This document shows positions 33,234-42,042 of a stretch of 64,000 nt of DNA, piece after piece (positions within the stretch are counted from its first letter, which is position 1; each line of letters starts with the position of its first letter). A program made the position numbers and the translations under genes. This DNA is from an uncultured Lachnospiraceae bacterium (lineage in GTDB: Bacteria > Bacillota > Clostridia > Lachnospirales > Lachnospiraceae), in the NCBI GenBank assembly GCA_900551115.1, contig URUY01000015.1, forward strand, positions 25,185 through 89,184. Direction: 5' to 3'. Below the pieces are notes generated by a model. That model was not told the DNA's origin. It searched no databases and saw only the letters and a list, made by a program, of their open reading frames with translations.

Positions 33234-34019
33234 TCACTGCCGCTCTATCTCTCTTTTCAGCTGCTTCATGATTTTCTTTTCCAGTCTGGAAATATAGGAC
33301 TGGGAAATTCCCAAAAGGGCTGCCACCTCCTTCTGGGTCATCTCCTGCCCGTCCGGCGTTCCTAAGCCAAAGCGTAGATTGATAATCGTTCTTTCTCTTT
33401 CAGACAGCTTATCAATAGCCTTCATAAGCAGCTTCTTTTCCACTTCCATTTCTATATCCCGGTAAATAACATCCTCATCCGTTCCCAAAATATCAGACAA
33501 AAGCAGTTCATTTCCGTCCCAGTCTACATTTAGGGGTTCATCAATGGAAACCTCCATCCTTGTTTTGTTATTTCTCCGTAAATACATCAAAATCTCATTT
33601 TCTATACATCTGGAGGCATAGGTGGCCAGCTTGATATTTTTTTCGGGATTGAAGGTATTAATGGACTTGATAAGCCCGATGGTTCCGATGGAAATCAAAT
33701 CCTCTACCCCTACGCCCGTATTATCAAATTTTTTCGCTATATATACCACAAGCCTGAGATTATGTTCTATTAAAATAGATTTGGCGGCATCCTCATATTC
33801 CGTTCCCAAATCACTGATAACTTCGTTTTCCTTTTCTGTCTCTAACGGTGGCGGCAGCACCTCACTCCCGCCTATGTAATGCACATCTCCCTGTCTTGCT
33901 CCCGCTCCCTGATGCAGCCTGAAGAAGTTTTTCTCCTTCTGTATCATTTTAAACTGAATCTTTCTCGGGAAAGGATTTCCCGGAAAAGGGCTGCCCGGTA
34001 TTGCTACTTTTAAAATCAT
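33234..34019 (-). CDS. sigE: RNA polymerase sporulation sigma factor SigE (pro-form)
   Basis: 261 residues. A basic N-terminal pro-region precedes SEVLPPPLETEKENEV, which matches the start of mature sigma-E; regions 2 (NLRLVVYIAKKF, LISIGTIGLIKSINTF, LATYASRCIENEIL) and 4 (EVAALLGISQSYISRLEKK) are complete. SpoIIGA removes the pro-sequence in the mother cell. It is 59 bp downstream of spoIIGA in the same unit. Confidence 0.97.
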   Translation of the reverse strand: MILKVAIPGSPFPGNPFPRKIQFKMIQKEKNFFRLHQGAGARQGDVHYIGGSEVLPPPLETEKENEVISDLGTEYEDAAKSILIEHNLRLVVYIAKKFDNTGVGVEDLISIGTIGLIKSINTFNPEKNIKLATYASRCIENEILMYLRRNNKTRMEVSIDEPLNVDWDGNELLLSDILGTDEDVIYRDIEMEVEKKLLMKAIDKLSERERTIINLRFGLGTPDGQEMTQKEVAALLGISQSYISRLEKKIMKQLKREIERQ

Positions 34020-34078
34020 ATATGATAACCTCCATTTTTTAGTATTTTCATAAGTCCTACAGACAATCGTTTGCCAAC

Positions 34079-34885
34079 TTACTTTTCCAGCAGTTCAGGA
34101 TGTAAAAGCATCCGATAGCTTGCTGCAGAGGATACCGCTCTCTCGCTTACCCCTACATACACATTCCGGCATACCTTTTTTATTCCATCCTGTTCAATCG
34201 TCATTTCGGGGAGTAAAAACCCCTTCATAATTCCCCGTTCACATCCTACGCTCCGATAGGGAATTGCCCTGAATCCCTCCTGCGGTCCTTCTTCCCCAAA
34301 CAGACTGTCAAACACTGCCTTCTCCAGTACGGATACCGGTTTTCCGCTGATAGGCTCCTTTAAGCTGTTTCCCGTATCTACAATAGCCTGAATAGTAATC
34401 CGGCTGCCCTGCTTTCCGGAAAGGACCACCTTGCAGGATACTTTTTTCTTTTCCCTGCGTCCTTCTGCCAAATGCGAAAAAACAAGCATAAAGATACCTC
34501 CGCAGGCCAGGATGCCCGTCACGGACATCATATGTTTTCTAAAGGGCTTCACGTGGTTTAATAAGAGCAAAAAGCCTCCGCCCATCAGGAAGGAATATAG
34601 GAGCATTGTCTCAAATGTTTTAAAAAATGCCTTAACGGAACAGGGCCTGAACACAAAAAAAACCATTCCGCAGTTTACAAGTACTGCCGCAGACACTGTT
34701 TTCATCACCGCTCCGAAGGGCAGAAGAAACATCAGACAATACCCTGCGCCTCCCATTGCCGCGCCTGCAAACAGCCTCTTCCGCGTGGCAGCACGGTTCA
34801 GACTTTTGTTTACCGGCATGAGCAGGTAAAGGTTCATGGTAAAATTCAGCAGAAACAGGCTGTCTATGTAGACCTCGTAATACAA
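34079..34885 (-). CDS. spoIIGA: Sigma-E processing peptidase SpoIIGA
   Basis: About 268 residues. Five hydrophobic helices in the first half are followed by a soluble aspartic-protease-like domain with DTGNSLKEP. It cleaves pro-sigma-E in the septal membrane. I prefer a TTG start at 34885, preceded by GGGGAGG, because it begins MYYEVYIDSLFLLNF as in the family and because a TATAAT overlaps the alternative ATG at 34936. That ATG would add 17 residues and has GGAGG 12 bases upstream. Confidence 0.9.
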   Translation of the reverse strand: MYYEVYIDSLFLLNFTMNLYLLMPVNKSLNRAATRKRLFAGAAMGGAGYCLMFLLPFGAVMKTVSAAVLVNCGMVFFVFRPCSVKAFFKTFETMLLYSFLMGGGFLLLLNHVKPFRKHMMSVTGILACGGIFMLVFSHLAEGRREKKKVSCKVVLSGKQGSRITIQAIVDTGNSLKEPISGKPVSVLEKAVFDSLFGEEGPQEGFRAIPYRSVGCERGIMKGFLLPEMTIEQDGIKKVCRNVYVGVSERAVSSAASYRMLLHPELLEK

Positions 34886-34934
34886 AGCCTCCTCCCCTTT
34901 CCGGTATTGCAAGATTTCAAACCACCTGATAACC

Positions 34935-35010
34935 ATTATAAAGGCCTGCCTCCAAAGAATTTGTCGTATTTATTCTATGAGCCGTCTTATTTTTCAGGCT
35001 TTTTTCGACA
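34935..35010 (-). promoter_or_regulatory. Putative Spo0A-controlled promoter of spoIIGA-sigE
   Basis: TATAAT at 34940-34935 serves as -10. A 0A-box-like TGTCGTA (plus strand, 34962-34968) sits near -35 and a perfect TGTCGAA (minus strand, 35010-35004) about 40 bp further up. In Bacillus the spoIIG promoter is likewise sigma-A-dependent with 0A boxes at similar distances. Confidence 0.5.
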
Positions 35011-35067
35011 CCACGGCGGCCAAAAGCGCCGTTTCTATACTGACCTCAAACAGCAAAAAAGAAACGC

Positions 35068-35095
35068 AAAAAGGACAGCCGTTTTAGGCTGTCCT
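35068..35095 (-). terminator. Terminator of ftsZ
   Basis: AGGACAGCC/GGCTGTCCT stem with six-base loop and TTTTTG on the minus strand. It separates ftsZ from the sporulation operon. Confidence 0.88.
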
Positions 35096-35122
35096 ACATT
35101 TTCAGCATGCTATGATACGGTA

Positions 35123-36322
35123 CTATTTATTGCCCCGCTGCAGGAAATCCGGAATCTTAAGAGATTTTTCCTCTACGGAGGAACGAATATCCGCCGGCTT
35201 TGCAATACCGTTTAATATCGGTTTGTTTACAGGCCTTGCCTGCTCGTCCGCACTGCGCTTTAAGCCTGCATCTGCCATACCGGTCTGATAGGAAGCGGGC
35301 TGGATGAAACGGCTGGCTCCTGCATATGCACCGAATGCGCCGGGCTTAGCTCCCAAAACGCCCTTGGCCGCAGGCACTTCCAGTCCCGTTGCAATAACGG
35401 TAATGGTACAGGTATCCGGCTGGGATGCGTCATACATAGCACCGAAAATAACGTTTACATCATCTCCGGTCAGCTCCCTTACATAATCGGAAGCATCTGA
35501 AGCATCGTTTAAGGTAATATCACCCGATACATTAATAATAACATGGCTGGCGCCCGTAATCGTAGTTTCAAGAAGCGGGCTTTCCACTGCCATCTTAACT
35601 GCTTCAAGAGCCTTGTCATCACCCTTGCCGGTACCGATACCGATATGGGCAACGCCTTTATCCTTCATAACAGTCTGTACATCGGCAAAGTCAAGATTAA
35701 TGACTGCAGGTACGTTAATAAGGTCTGTAATACCCTGTACAGCCTGCTGCAGCACTTCATCTGCTTTCTTAAGTGCTTCAGGCATAGTCGTACGCTTGTC
35801 CACAATTTCAAGAAGCTTGTCATTGGGAATGACAATCAGGGTATCTACATTTCCTTTTATATTTTCAATACCGTTTAATGCATTTGACATACGTGCCTTT
35901 GCCTCAAAACGGAAAGGCTTTGTGACAACGCCTACTGTCAGAATCCCCAAATCCTTTGCGATTCTGGCAACTACCGGAGCTGCACCCGTACCGGTACCGC
36001 CGCCCATACCGCAGGTAACGAACACCATGTCCGCCCCCTTCAATGCCGTTTCAATCTCTTCAGCACTCTCCTCGGCAGCCTTCTGTCCGATTTCGGGCTT
36101 TGCACCTGCGCCCAGTCCCTTTGTCAGCTTTTCCCCAATCTGCAAAAGCTTCGGTGCCTTGCAAAGCTGCAGTGCCTGCTTATCGGTATTTACACCGATA
36201 AAATCAACTCCGTCAATATTCTCATCTACCATTCTATTTACAGCATTATTACCTGCGCCGCCTACACCGACTACGATGATTTTAGCAGCAGATTCAGCGT
36301 CGTTCGTCTTAATCTCCAGCAA
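35123..36322 (-). CDS. ftsZ: Cell division GTPase FtsZ
   Basis: 399 residues. Tubulin signature GMGGGTGTGAAP, N-terminal VVGVGGAGNNAVNRM, T7 loop NLDFADV and the C-terminal conserved peptide IPDFLQR that binds FtsA, SepF or EzrA partners. The start codon is TTG at 36322, with GGAGG eight bases upstream. Its own promoter and terminator set it apart from the dcw operon upstream and spoIIGA downstream. Confidence 0.97.
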   Translation of the reverse strand: MLEIKTNDAESAAKIIVVGVGGAGNNAVNRMVDENIDGVDFIGVNTDKQALQLCKAPKLLQIGEKLTKGLGAGAKPEIGQKAAEESAEEIETALKGADMVFVTCGMGGGTGTGAAPVVARIAKDLGILTVGVVTKPFRFEAKARMSNALNGIENIKGNVDTLIVIPNDKLLEIVDKRTTMPEALKKADEVLQQAVQGITDLINVPAVINLDFADVQTVMKDKGVAHIGIGTGKGDDKALEAVKMAVESPLLETTITGASHVIINVSGDITLNDASDASDYVRELTGDDVNVIFGAMYDASQPDTCTITVIATGLEVPAAKGVLGAKPGAFGAYAGASRFIQPASYQTGMADAGLKRSADEQARPVNKPILNGIAKPADIRSSVEEKSLKIPDFLQRGNK

Positions 36323-36363
36323 GGGTAATTCCTCCTTATTCCCAAATAAAATCCATATAGACT

Positions 36364-36392
36364 ATCATATAATCATTTTAACAATTAATCAA
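36364..36392 (-). promoter_or_regulatory. Putative sigma-A promoter of ftsZ
   Basis: TTGATT (36392-36387), 17-bp spacer, TATGAT (36369-36364), about 40 bp before the TTG start. The remainder of the 126-bp gap shows nothing further. Confidence 0.6.
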
Positions 36393-36448
36393 CACATTTT
36401 TTACATTTCATGAAAGGTTTTTACGGCTTATCCAACAGGTCTGCCATT

Positions 36449-37195
36449 TTATGAATCAGGTTTAAAGGGTATCGAACCTGTATTTTCATCATAATTCTGT
36501 AAATTCAGCGTACCGCTCTTTCCTTCCAGCTTCGGAAGCAGACTCTGAAGCAGCACAATCTTCTCATCCAAGAGGCTGTCCGTCCCCATTGCCACCTTCA
36601 CCGTTCCGAAATACAGGGTCATTTCTTTTCCCGAACTAAAGTAAATGCGGTCAGCCGTAAGGGAGTACTTTGTCAAGGTTTTCGTCACCGTCAGTATCTT
36701 ATAAAAAATATCGGAATCCTCCACCGGCAGCGGCTCTCCCAGCACCACATGGTCAAAAGACAGGCCTGTTATCTGGGGAACGCCCGCAGTCTTAACCGAG
36801 GAGCTTTCCACCACGGTTCCGTCCTTGTCAAAATACATATAGCGTCCCAGATATTCCACATACCCTGCCAGGGACTTTTCATACACTACTATCTTTACCG
36901 TATCGGGGGACAATACCTGTACATTCATTGACGCAATGAAAGGAATATCCGTAATCTGCTTGTCCTTATAGACTAAGGACAGGTAAAGAGAGTTGCCGGA
37001 AAGAGGCCCCGTCATTACCATATCCTGTATCTCTTCCTTCGTATAATGGATATTGCCCTCCACATAAACCGTCTTGATGGTCCGCGTCTGCAGGAAATAA
37101 TAAATACCTCCCAAAAGCAGGGCAATCACTGCAAGGACAGAGAGTATCATTATGCTTTTTCTTTTCCTGCGCCTGTTCTTTTCTGCTCTATACAC
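36449..37195 (-). CDS. ftsQ: Cell division protein FtsQ/DivIB
   Basis: 248 residues: basic cytoplasmic N-terminus, one helix (SIMILSVLAVIALLLGGIYYFL), a POTRA domain (IKTVYVEGNIHYTKEEI) and a beta domain with a GTLNLQNY-like end. It links FtsL/DivIC to the divisome. The start is GTG, overlapping the murA stop by eight bases, and the C-terminus is short. Confidence 0.88.
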   Translation of the reverse strand: MYRAEKNRRRKRKSIMILSVLAVIALLLGGIYYFLQTRTIKTVYVEGNIHYTKEEIQDMVMTGPLSGNSLYLSLVYKDKQITDIPFIASMNVQVLSPDTVKIVVYEKSLAGYVEYLGRYMYFDKDGTVVESSSVKTAGVPQITGLSFDHVVLGEPLPVEDSDIFYKILTVTKTLTKYSLTADRIYFSSGKEMTLYFGTVKVAMGTDSLLDEKIVLLQSLLPKLEGKSGTLNLQNYDENTGSIPFKPDS

Positions 37196-38453
37196 CGTAA
37201 ATACGCACTCCTAACTCTCTTAAGTCCCGGCAGATGTTTTCATAGCCGCGTTCAATATACTTACATCCGTCCACCACTGTTTCTCCCTTTGCTGCCGTTC
37301 CTGCTATAATCAGTGCAGCGCCGCCCCGCAGTTCTTCGGCCGATACCGTGAAGCCGCTTAAGGCTTCCACCCCTTTTGTATATACATGCCGTTTGTCCGT
37401 CTGGGTTATTTCCGCACCCATGGCATTCAGGTACGGCACGGTATGAAACCTGTTTTCAAATATATTTTCCTCCACCATGCATTCGCCCTCCGCCAGCGCA
37501 AGGACCGATAAAAACGGAGACTGCATATCGGTAGGAAAACCCGGATAAGGCGCCGTAATCAAGCTTCCCGGCGACTTAAGCCTGTCATGTCTCTGCACAT
37601 ACAGCCCTTCCGGTGTTGCCTGAACGCCTGCTCCCATCTGTCCTGCCGTAAAAAGCACGGACCGCATCTGTTCTACGGGAGCCTCCTCTAACAGCACCTC
37701 TCCGCCCGCCGCCAGACAGGCGCACAGATAGGTTCCTGCCACAATCCTGTCTCCGGGTATGTCAAAGGCTGCTGCGGTAAGCTTATCTGTTCCCTGAATG
37801 ATAATCACTGAGCTGCCGCCTCCTGTTATATCCGCCCCGCAGGCCGTAAGGAATGCACAAAGCGTCTCTATTTCAGGCTCTCTGGCCGCTCCGTGTATCA
37901 CAGTTCTCCCCTTTGCCTTCACTGCCGCCAAAATCAGGTTTTCCGTAGCTCCTACACTGGGAACCGGCAAAGTAACCTCCGCCCCGCGCAGTCCTGTTGT
38001 TCCTGCAAGCAATCCGTAAGACTTCTCTTCAAACTCTACGTTCAGCTTTTTTAAAGCCTCGATATGCAGGTCTATGGGGCGTTTTCCGATAACGCAGCCC
38101 CCGGGGTATTCCATTCTTACCTCTCCTGTCCTGCCAAGCAGCGCACCTAACAGGATAATAGAAGAACGCATCCCCCTTACCGCATCCTCCGGCATACCGC
38201 CAAGCGCATGCAGGATATCTACGTCAGATGCATTCACCTTGAGCGTTCCTTTGTCCCTTACCACCATGCAGCCGAGGCTTTGCAGCAATATCTGCATATG
38301 ATATACGTCTGTCAGCCTGGGACAATTTCCAATCACATTCATCCCTTCAGTCAAAAGGGTTGCCGCTAAAACCGGCAATACCGCATTTTTAGAACCCTGT
38401 ATTCTGACCTGCCCCTGCAAAGCTATTCCACCGTGAATATAAATAGATTCCAA
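37188..38453 (-). CDS. murA: UDP-N-acetylglucosamine 1-carboxyvinyltransferase MurA
   Basis: 421 residues. Two inside-out alpha/beta domains; the catalytic Cys120 in PGGCVIGKRPIDLH (fosfomycin target) and the Lys-Asn of QGSKNAVLPVLAA are present. It transfers enolpyruvate from PEP to UDP-GlcNAc, the first step in peptidoglycan synthesis. Its position between ftsW and ftsQ in the dcw cluster matches other Clostridia. Confidence 0.96.
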   Translation of the reverse strand: MESIYIHGGIALQGQVRIQGSKNAVLPVLAATLLTEGMNVIGNCPRLTDVYHMQILLQSLGCMVVRDKGTLKVNASDVDILHALGGMPEDAVRGMRSSIILLGALLGRTGEVRMEYPGGCVIGKRPIDLHIEALKKLNVEFEEKSYGLLAGTTGLRGAEVTLPVPSVGATENLILAAVKAKGRTVIHGAAREPEIETLCAFLTACGADITGGGSSVIIIQGTDKLTAAAFDIPGDRIVAGTYLCACLAAGGEVLLEEAPVEQMRSVLFTAGQMGAGVQATPEGLYVQRHDRLKSPGSLITAPYPGFPTDMQSPFLSVLALAEGECMVEENIFENRFHTVPYLNAMGAEITQTDKRHVYTKGVEALSGFTVSAEELRGGAALIIAGTAAKGETVVDGCKYIERGYENICRDLRELGVRIYGV

Positions 38454-38521
38454 ATCGCTCCTCCAGCTTAAGAGACCTGTTATATCTTATCATATTCAAA
38501 GGCGGATAAGAGGTTCCGTTA

Positions 38522-39673
38522 TTATACTTCTTTTAGCTGGATACGCTTTGCCACATTTAATACCAGCCCGATTTCCGCAAGCTGAAACAGCACCGCCGTA
38601 CCGCCGTAGCTGATAAACGGCAGGGAAATACCGGTATTGGGTATGGTTGCGGTAACAACGGCAATATTTAAAATAACCTGTATGGCAATATGCCCCATGA
38701 CACCCACCACCAAAAGGGCACCGAACAAATCCGGCGCATTGTTGGCAATCACCATAAGACGCCATATCAGCATGACAAACATTAAAATAATGGCAACTGC
38801 GCCAAACAGCCCCAGCTCCTCACAGATAATGGAAAAAATCATATCGTTTTGGGCCTCCGGTATGAAACCCAGCTTCTGCATGCTCTGCCCCAGGCCCTTG
38901 CCCCAGATACCGCCGGAACCGATGGCATAAAGCGCCTGCAGGGTCTGATATCCGGTATCGCTTACATATGCTTCGGGATTAAGCCATGCCAGCACACGCT
39001 CGCCGCGGTAATCCAAACCGCCATCACCCGCTGCATTTACAATCAGAAAAACAACCAGCGCTGCGCCTGCAATCCCCGTCAAGCCCATCAGGATAAATTT
39101 TTTATAATCCGGGCTTGCCACGAATACCATCAGCACCGCAATGCCTAACACGATAATTGCCGAGCTTAAGTTGGAGGTCAGCTTCCAAACCATTATAACA
39201 ACCGGCATGGGCGTCAGCATTATCGCAATAAATCCCTTAAAGGTCCGTATGCCCTTTCCCATCTTACATATCATCACTGCCAAAAACAGTATCATGCACA
39301 GCTTTGCAATCTCTGAAGGCTGTATGGATAATCCGCCGATACGGAACCACCGCTTCGCACCGCCTGCTTCGTGTCCGAAAAACGGAATCAGCCCCAGCAG
39401 AACCACTGATACTATGTATCCCAGTCCATAAAACTTCTCCCAGAAGTGATACGGAATATTGGCTACCACCATCATGCCTATCAAGCCTAAAATCGTTGCC
39501 TTTAGCTGCTTTCTCAGATAATAGGTTGAACTGCCGTAATTCTGAGCCGCTTCATAGGAGCTGGTGGAATAAAGCATCACCAGACCGAAGCCCAGTAAAA
39601 ACAGCACGATAAACAGCAGACTGTAATCGAAGAAATATTCGGATTGTCCTTGCTTTTTTCTTCTTTTTACCAC
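38522..39673 (-). CDS. ftsW: FtsW/SpoVE family SEDS glycosyltransferase
   Basis: 383 residues with about ten membrane helices. The catalytic Asp region IPEAQNDMIFSIICEELG and the terminal ISYGGTA are conserved. It polymerises lipid II together with a class B PBP. The segment that reads PDLGT in most SEDS proteins is SNLSS here. The start is GTG with AAGGAG upstream. Context between murD and murA in a cluster holding spoVD makes either a vegetative FtsW or a SpoVE role possible. Confidence 0.9.
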   Translation of the reverse strand: MVKRRKKQGQSEYFFDYSLLFIVLFLLGFGLVMLYSTSSYEAAQNYGSSTYYLRKQLKATILGLIGMMVVANIPYHFWEKFYGLGYIVSVVLLGLIPFFGHEAGGAKRWFRIGGLSIQPSEIAKLCMILFLAVMICKMGKGIRTFKGFIAIMLTPMPVVIMVWKLTSNLSSAIIVLGIAVLMVFVASPDYKKFILMGLTGIAGAALVVFLIVNAAGDGGLDYRGERVLAWLNPEAYVSDTGYQTLQALYAIGSGGIWGKGLGQSMQKLGFIPEAQNDMIFSIICEELGLFGAVAIILMFVMLIWRLMVIANNAPDLFGALLVVGVMGHIAIQVILNIAVVTATIPNTGISLPFISYGGTAVLFQLAEIGLVLNVAKRIQLKEV

Positions 39674-39677
39674 ATCA

Positions 39678-41042
39678 TCACTCCTTCAGTGCATTTACAT
39701 ATTCTTTAAAAATCCTGCCGCGTTCCTCATAATTAGGAAACATTCCCCAGCTTGCGCAGGCAGGCGACAGTAAAACGGCGTCTCCGCGCACGGCTTCCTC
39801 CACGCATAAATCAAAGGCTTCTTTAAAGGAATCCGCCATCTTAATATGGGTAAATCCGTGCTTTCTTGCACATTCTGCTATTTTCTCCCTTGTCTGCCCC
39901 AAAAGCACCAGACATTTCACCTTACCGTCAAAGGCCTCAATCCATTCGTCAAATTCGCTGCCCTTATCATAACCGCCCCCTATCAGTACCGTGGGGCGCA
40001 GCATGGCGCGTATCCCCTGAATGGCTGCGTCCGGGTTCGTCCCTTTAGAATCGTTGTAATAGGTCACGCCGCCCTTCTCCGCCACAAATTCGATACGATG
40101 CTCCACTGCCTTAAAATCCTTAATAACCTGCAGGGTAACAGAAAGCGGTACTTTCATGCTTTCTGCAATGGCAAGCGCCGCCATAACATTTTCCACATTG
40201 CATTTTCCCACCAGGCGCATATCCTCATAAATGTTTAAAAGCTTTTCCGTCTTACCGTCTTTTGCGCGGCAGATAAAATCGCCCTCCTGATAATAGCCGT
40301 CAGTAAGCTTATGTTCGGAGGAAAAGAAAATCACCTCTGCCGGACATCTGTCCGCATACGCCCTCAGATATGCATCCTCGTAATTCAAGACGCAAACATC
40401 TGCTTTCGTCTGATTCTTTGCCACAGATTCCTTTACCGCCACATAATTTTCCATGGTATGATGCCTATTCAAATGGTCCGGTGTAATATTTAATATGGCT
40501 GATACAGCCGGATGGAAGGCATCTGCCGTTTCTAACTGAAAGCTGCTGATTTCCGCCACAGTCACGGAATCTGCCGCCGTATCCTGCACCTCTAAGGTAT
40601 ACGGATTGCCGATATTGCCTACCACGAATACCTTTTCAAAATATGCCTTCATGATTTCTCCGGTAAGGGTAGTCGTAGTAGTCTTGCCGTTCGTACCGGT
40701 AATGGCAATTACCCTGCCCTTTTCAAGCAGATATCCCAGCTCGATTTCACCTATAACCGGTATCCCTCTTTCTTTAAAGCCTTCCACAAACGGGATGTCC
40801 ACGGGCACTCCGGGGCTTAATACCAAAAGCGATACTGCCTGCTCTTCCGACTTGGGAAGGCTTTTTGCATAGCAGGGCGCACTCCCCGGCTCTATCAGCT
40901 TACCTTCCATTTCTTCGGCAGAAAGCTTCTCGCTGCTGTCAAAAAGCACCGGATATGCCCCTGCCTTTCTTAAAAGCTCCACAGCCGCAATTCCGCTCTT
41001 GCCGGAGCCAACCACCAAAACCTTCTTATCCTGTAAAACCAT
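39678..41042 (-). CDS. murD: UDP-N-acetylmuramoyl-L-alanine--D-glutamate ligase MurD
   Basis: 454 residues: N-terminal UDP-binding domain (VVGSGKSGIAAVELL), central ATPase with P-loop ITGTNGKTTTTTLTG, and the C-terminal ligase domain (VEHRIEFV, YNDSKGTNPDA). It adds D-glutamate to UDP-MurNAc-L-Ala in the cytoplasm. It sits nine bases after mraY. Confidence 0.96.
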   Translation of the reverse strand: MVLQDKKVLVVGSGKSGIAAVELLRKAGAYPVLFDSSEKLSAEEMEGKLIEPGSAPCYAKSLPKSEEQAVSLLVLSPGVPVDIPFVEGFKERGIPVIGEIELGYLLEKGRVIAITGTNGKTTTTTLTGEIMKAYFEKVFVVGNIGNPYTLEVQDTAADSVTVAEISSFQLETADAFHPAVSAILNITPDHLNRHHTMENYVAVKESVAKNQTKADVCVLNYEDAYLRAYADRCPAEVIFFSSEHKLTDGYYQEGDFICRAKDGKTEKLLNIYEDMRLVGKCNVENVMAALAIAESMKVPLSVTLQVIKDFKAVEHRIEFVAEKGGVTYYNDSKGTNPDAAIQGIRAMLRPTVLIGGGYDKGSEFDEWIEAFDGKVKCLVLLGQTREKIAECARKHGFTHIKMADSFKEAFDLCVEEAVRGDAVLLSPACASWGMFPNYEERGRIFKEYVNALKE

Positions 41043-41051
41043 ATTTCCTCC

Positions 41052-42008
41052 TTATAATCCCATCAGTGCAACCAGTGATAAAATTGCCGTCACAATGGAA
41101 AATACCGCCACAACCTTAGCCTCAGACCAGCCTCCCAGCTCAAAATGATGATGCAGGGGCGCCATGCGGAAAAAACGTCTGCCGCCCGTGGCTTTAAAAT
41201 ATATTACCTGTATCATAACCGAGATTACTTCAATCAGATACACAAAACCCACAATCGGAATAAAGAGCGGCAGCTTCAGCGCATAGGCGCTTGCTGCTAC
41301 AAAGCCGCCGAGGGCAAGGGAACCCGTATCTCCCATAAACACACTGGCCGGATGCACATTGAACAGTAAAAAGCCAAGAAGCGCGCCTACCACCGCACAG
41401 GTGACCGGTTCAATCCCGCTTTCCGTCCCTATGGCCACCACCGTAAAAAAGGTGGCTGCTATTACGGTTACGCTTCCTGCAAGACCGTCAAGGCCGTCTG
41501 TAAAATTCGTACCGTTGACAGTAGCTATCACAATAAAAAACAGTACGGGAATATTCATTACTCCAAAGTCAATCATCTTATCCCCCGAAAAGGGAATTTT
41601 CATGGCAAGCTCCGTCCCCGTGTAATGCACCATGTAAAATGCATAAATACCTGTAACCAAAAGCTGCAGCACCATCTTCTGAAGGGGACGAAGGCCCATG
41701 GCGCGTTTCAGCACCACCTTGATATAATCATCCAGGAATCCCACCAGGCCAAATCCCAGCGTCAGAAACAGTATGGGAATCATCTTCGGATAATCATGCA
41801 CATAAAAAAGAGAAGTTGCAAGTATCGCAAAAAGAATAAGAATGCCTCCCATGGTCGGTGTTCCGTTTTTTTTCAGATGCGTCTGCGGACCGTCTTCTCT
41901 GACAGTCTGCCCCACTTTCAGTCTCTTTAGGAAGGGGATAACAATCGGTCCCATCAAAATACTGATGACAAAAGAAATCATCACCGGCATGATACGAAAG
42001 CTGTTCAT
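41052..42008 (-). CDS. mraY: Phospho-N-acetylmuramoyl-pentapeptide transferase MraY
   Basis: 318 residues, ten membrane helices. The catalytic acidic motifs GFLDDYIKV and NFTDGLDGLAG and the HHHFE tail motif are present. It transfers phospho-MurNAc-pentapeptide to undecaprenyl phosphate to make lipid I. The ATG follows AGGAG. Confidence 0.96.
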   Translation of the reverse strand: MNSFRIMPVMISFVISILMGPIVIPFLKRLKVGQTVREDGPQTHLKKNGTPTMGGILILFAILATSLFYVHDYPKMIPILFLTLGFGLVGFLDDYIKVVLKRAMGLRPLQKMVLQLLVTGIYAFYMVHYTGTELAMKIPFSGDKMIDFGVMNIPVLFFIVIATVNGTNFTDGLDGLAGSVTVIAATFFTVVAIGTESGIEPVTCAVVGALLGFLLFNVHPASVFMGDTGSLALGGFVAASAYALKLPLFIPIVGFVYLIEVISVMIQVIYFKATGGRRFFRMAPLHHHFELGGWSEAKVVAVFSIVTAILSLVALMGL

Positions 42009-42042
42009 AGACTCCTATCCTCTCTCATCCTTACGCCATGGG

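Noticed and set aside
35613..36413. 266-codon plus-strand open frame opposite ftsZ
   Set aside because: Ser/Pro/Thr-rich antisense product typical of a shadow frame; ftsZ is certain on the minus strand.
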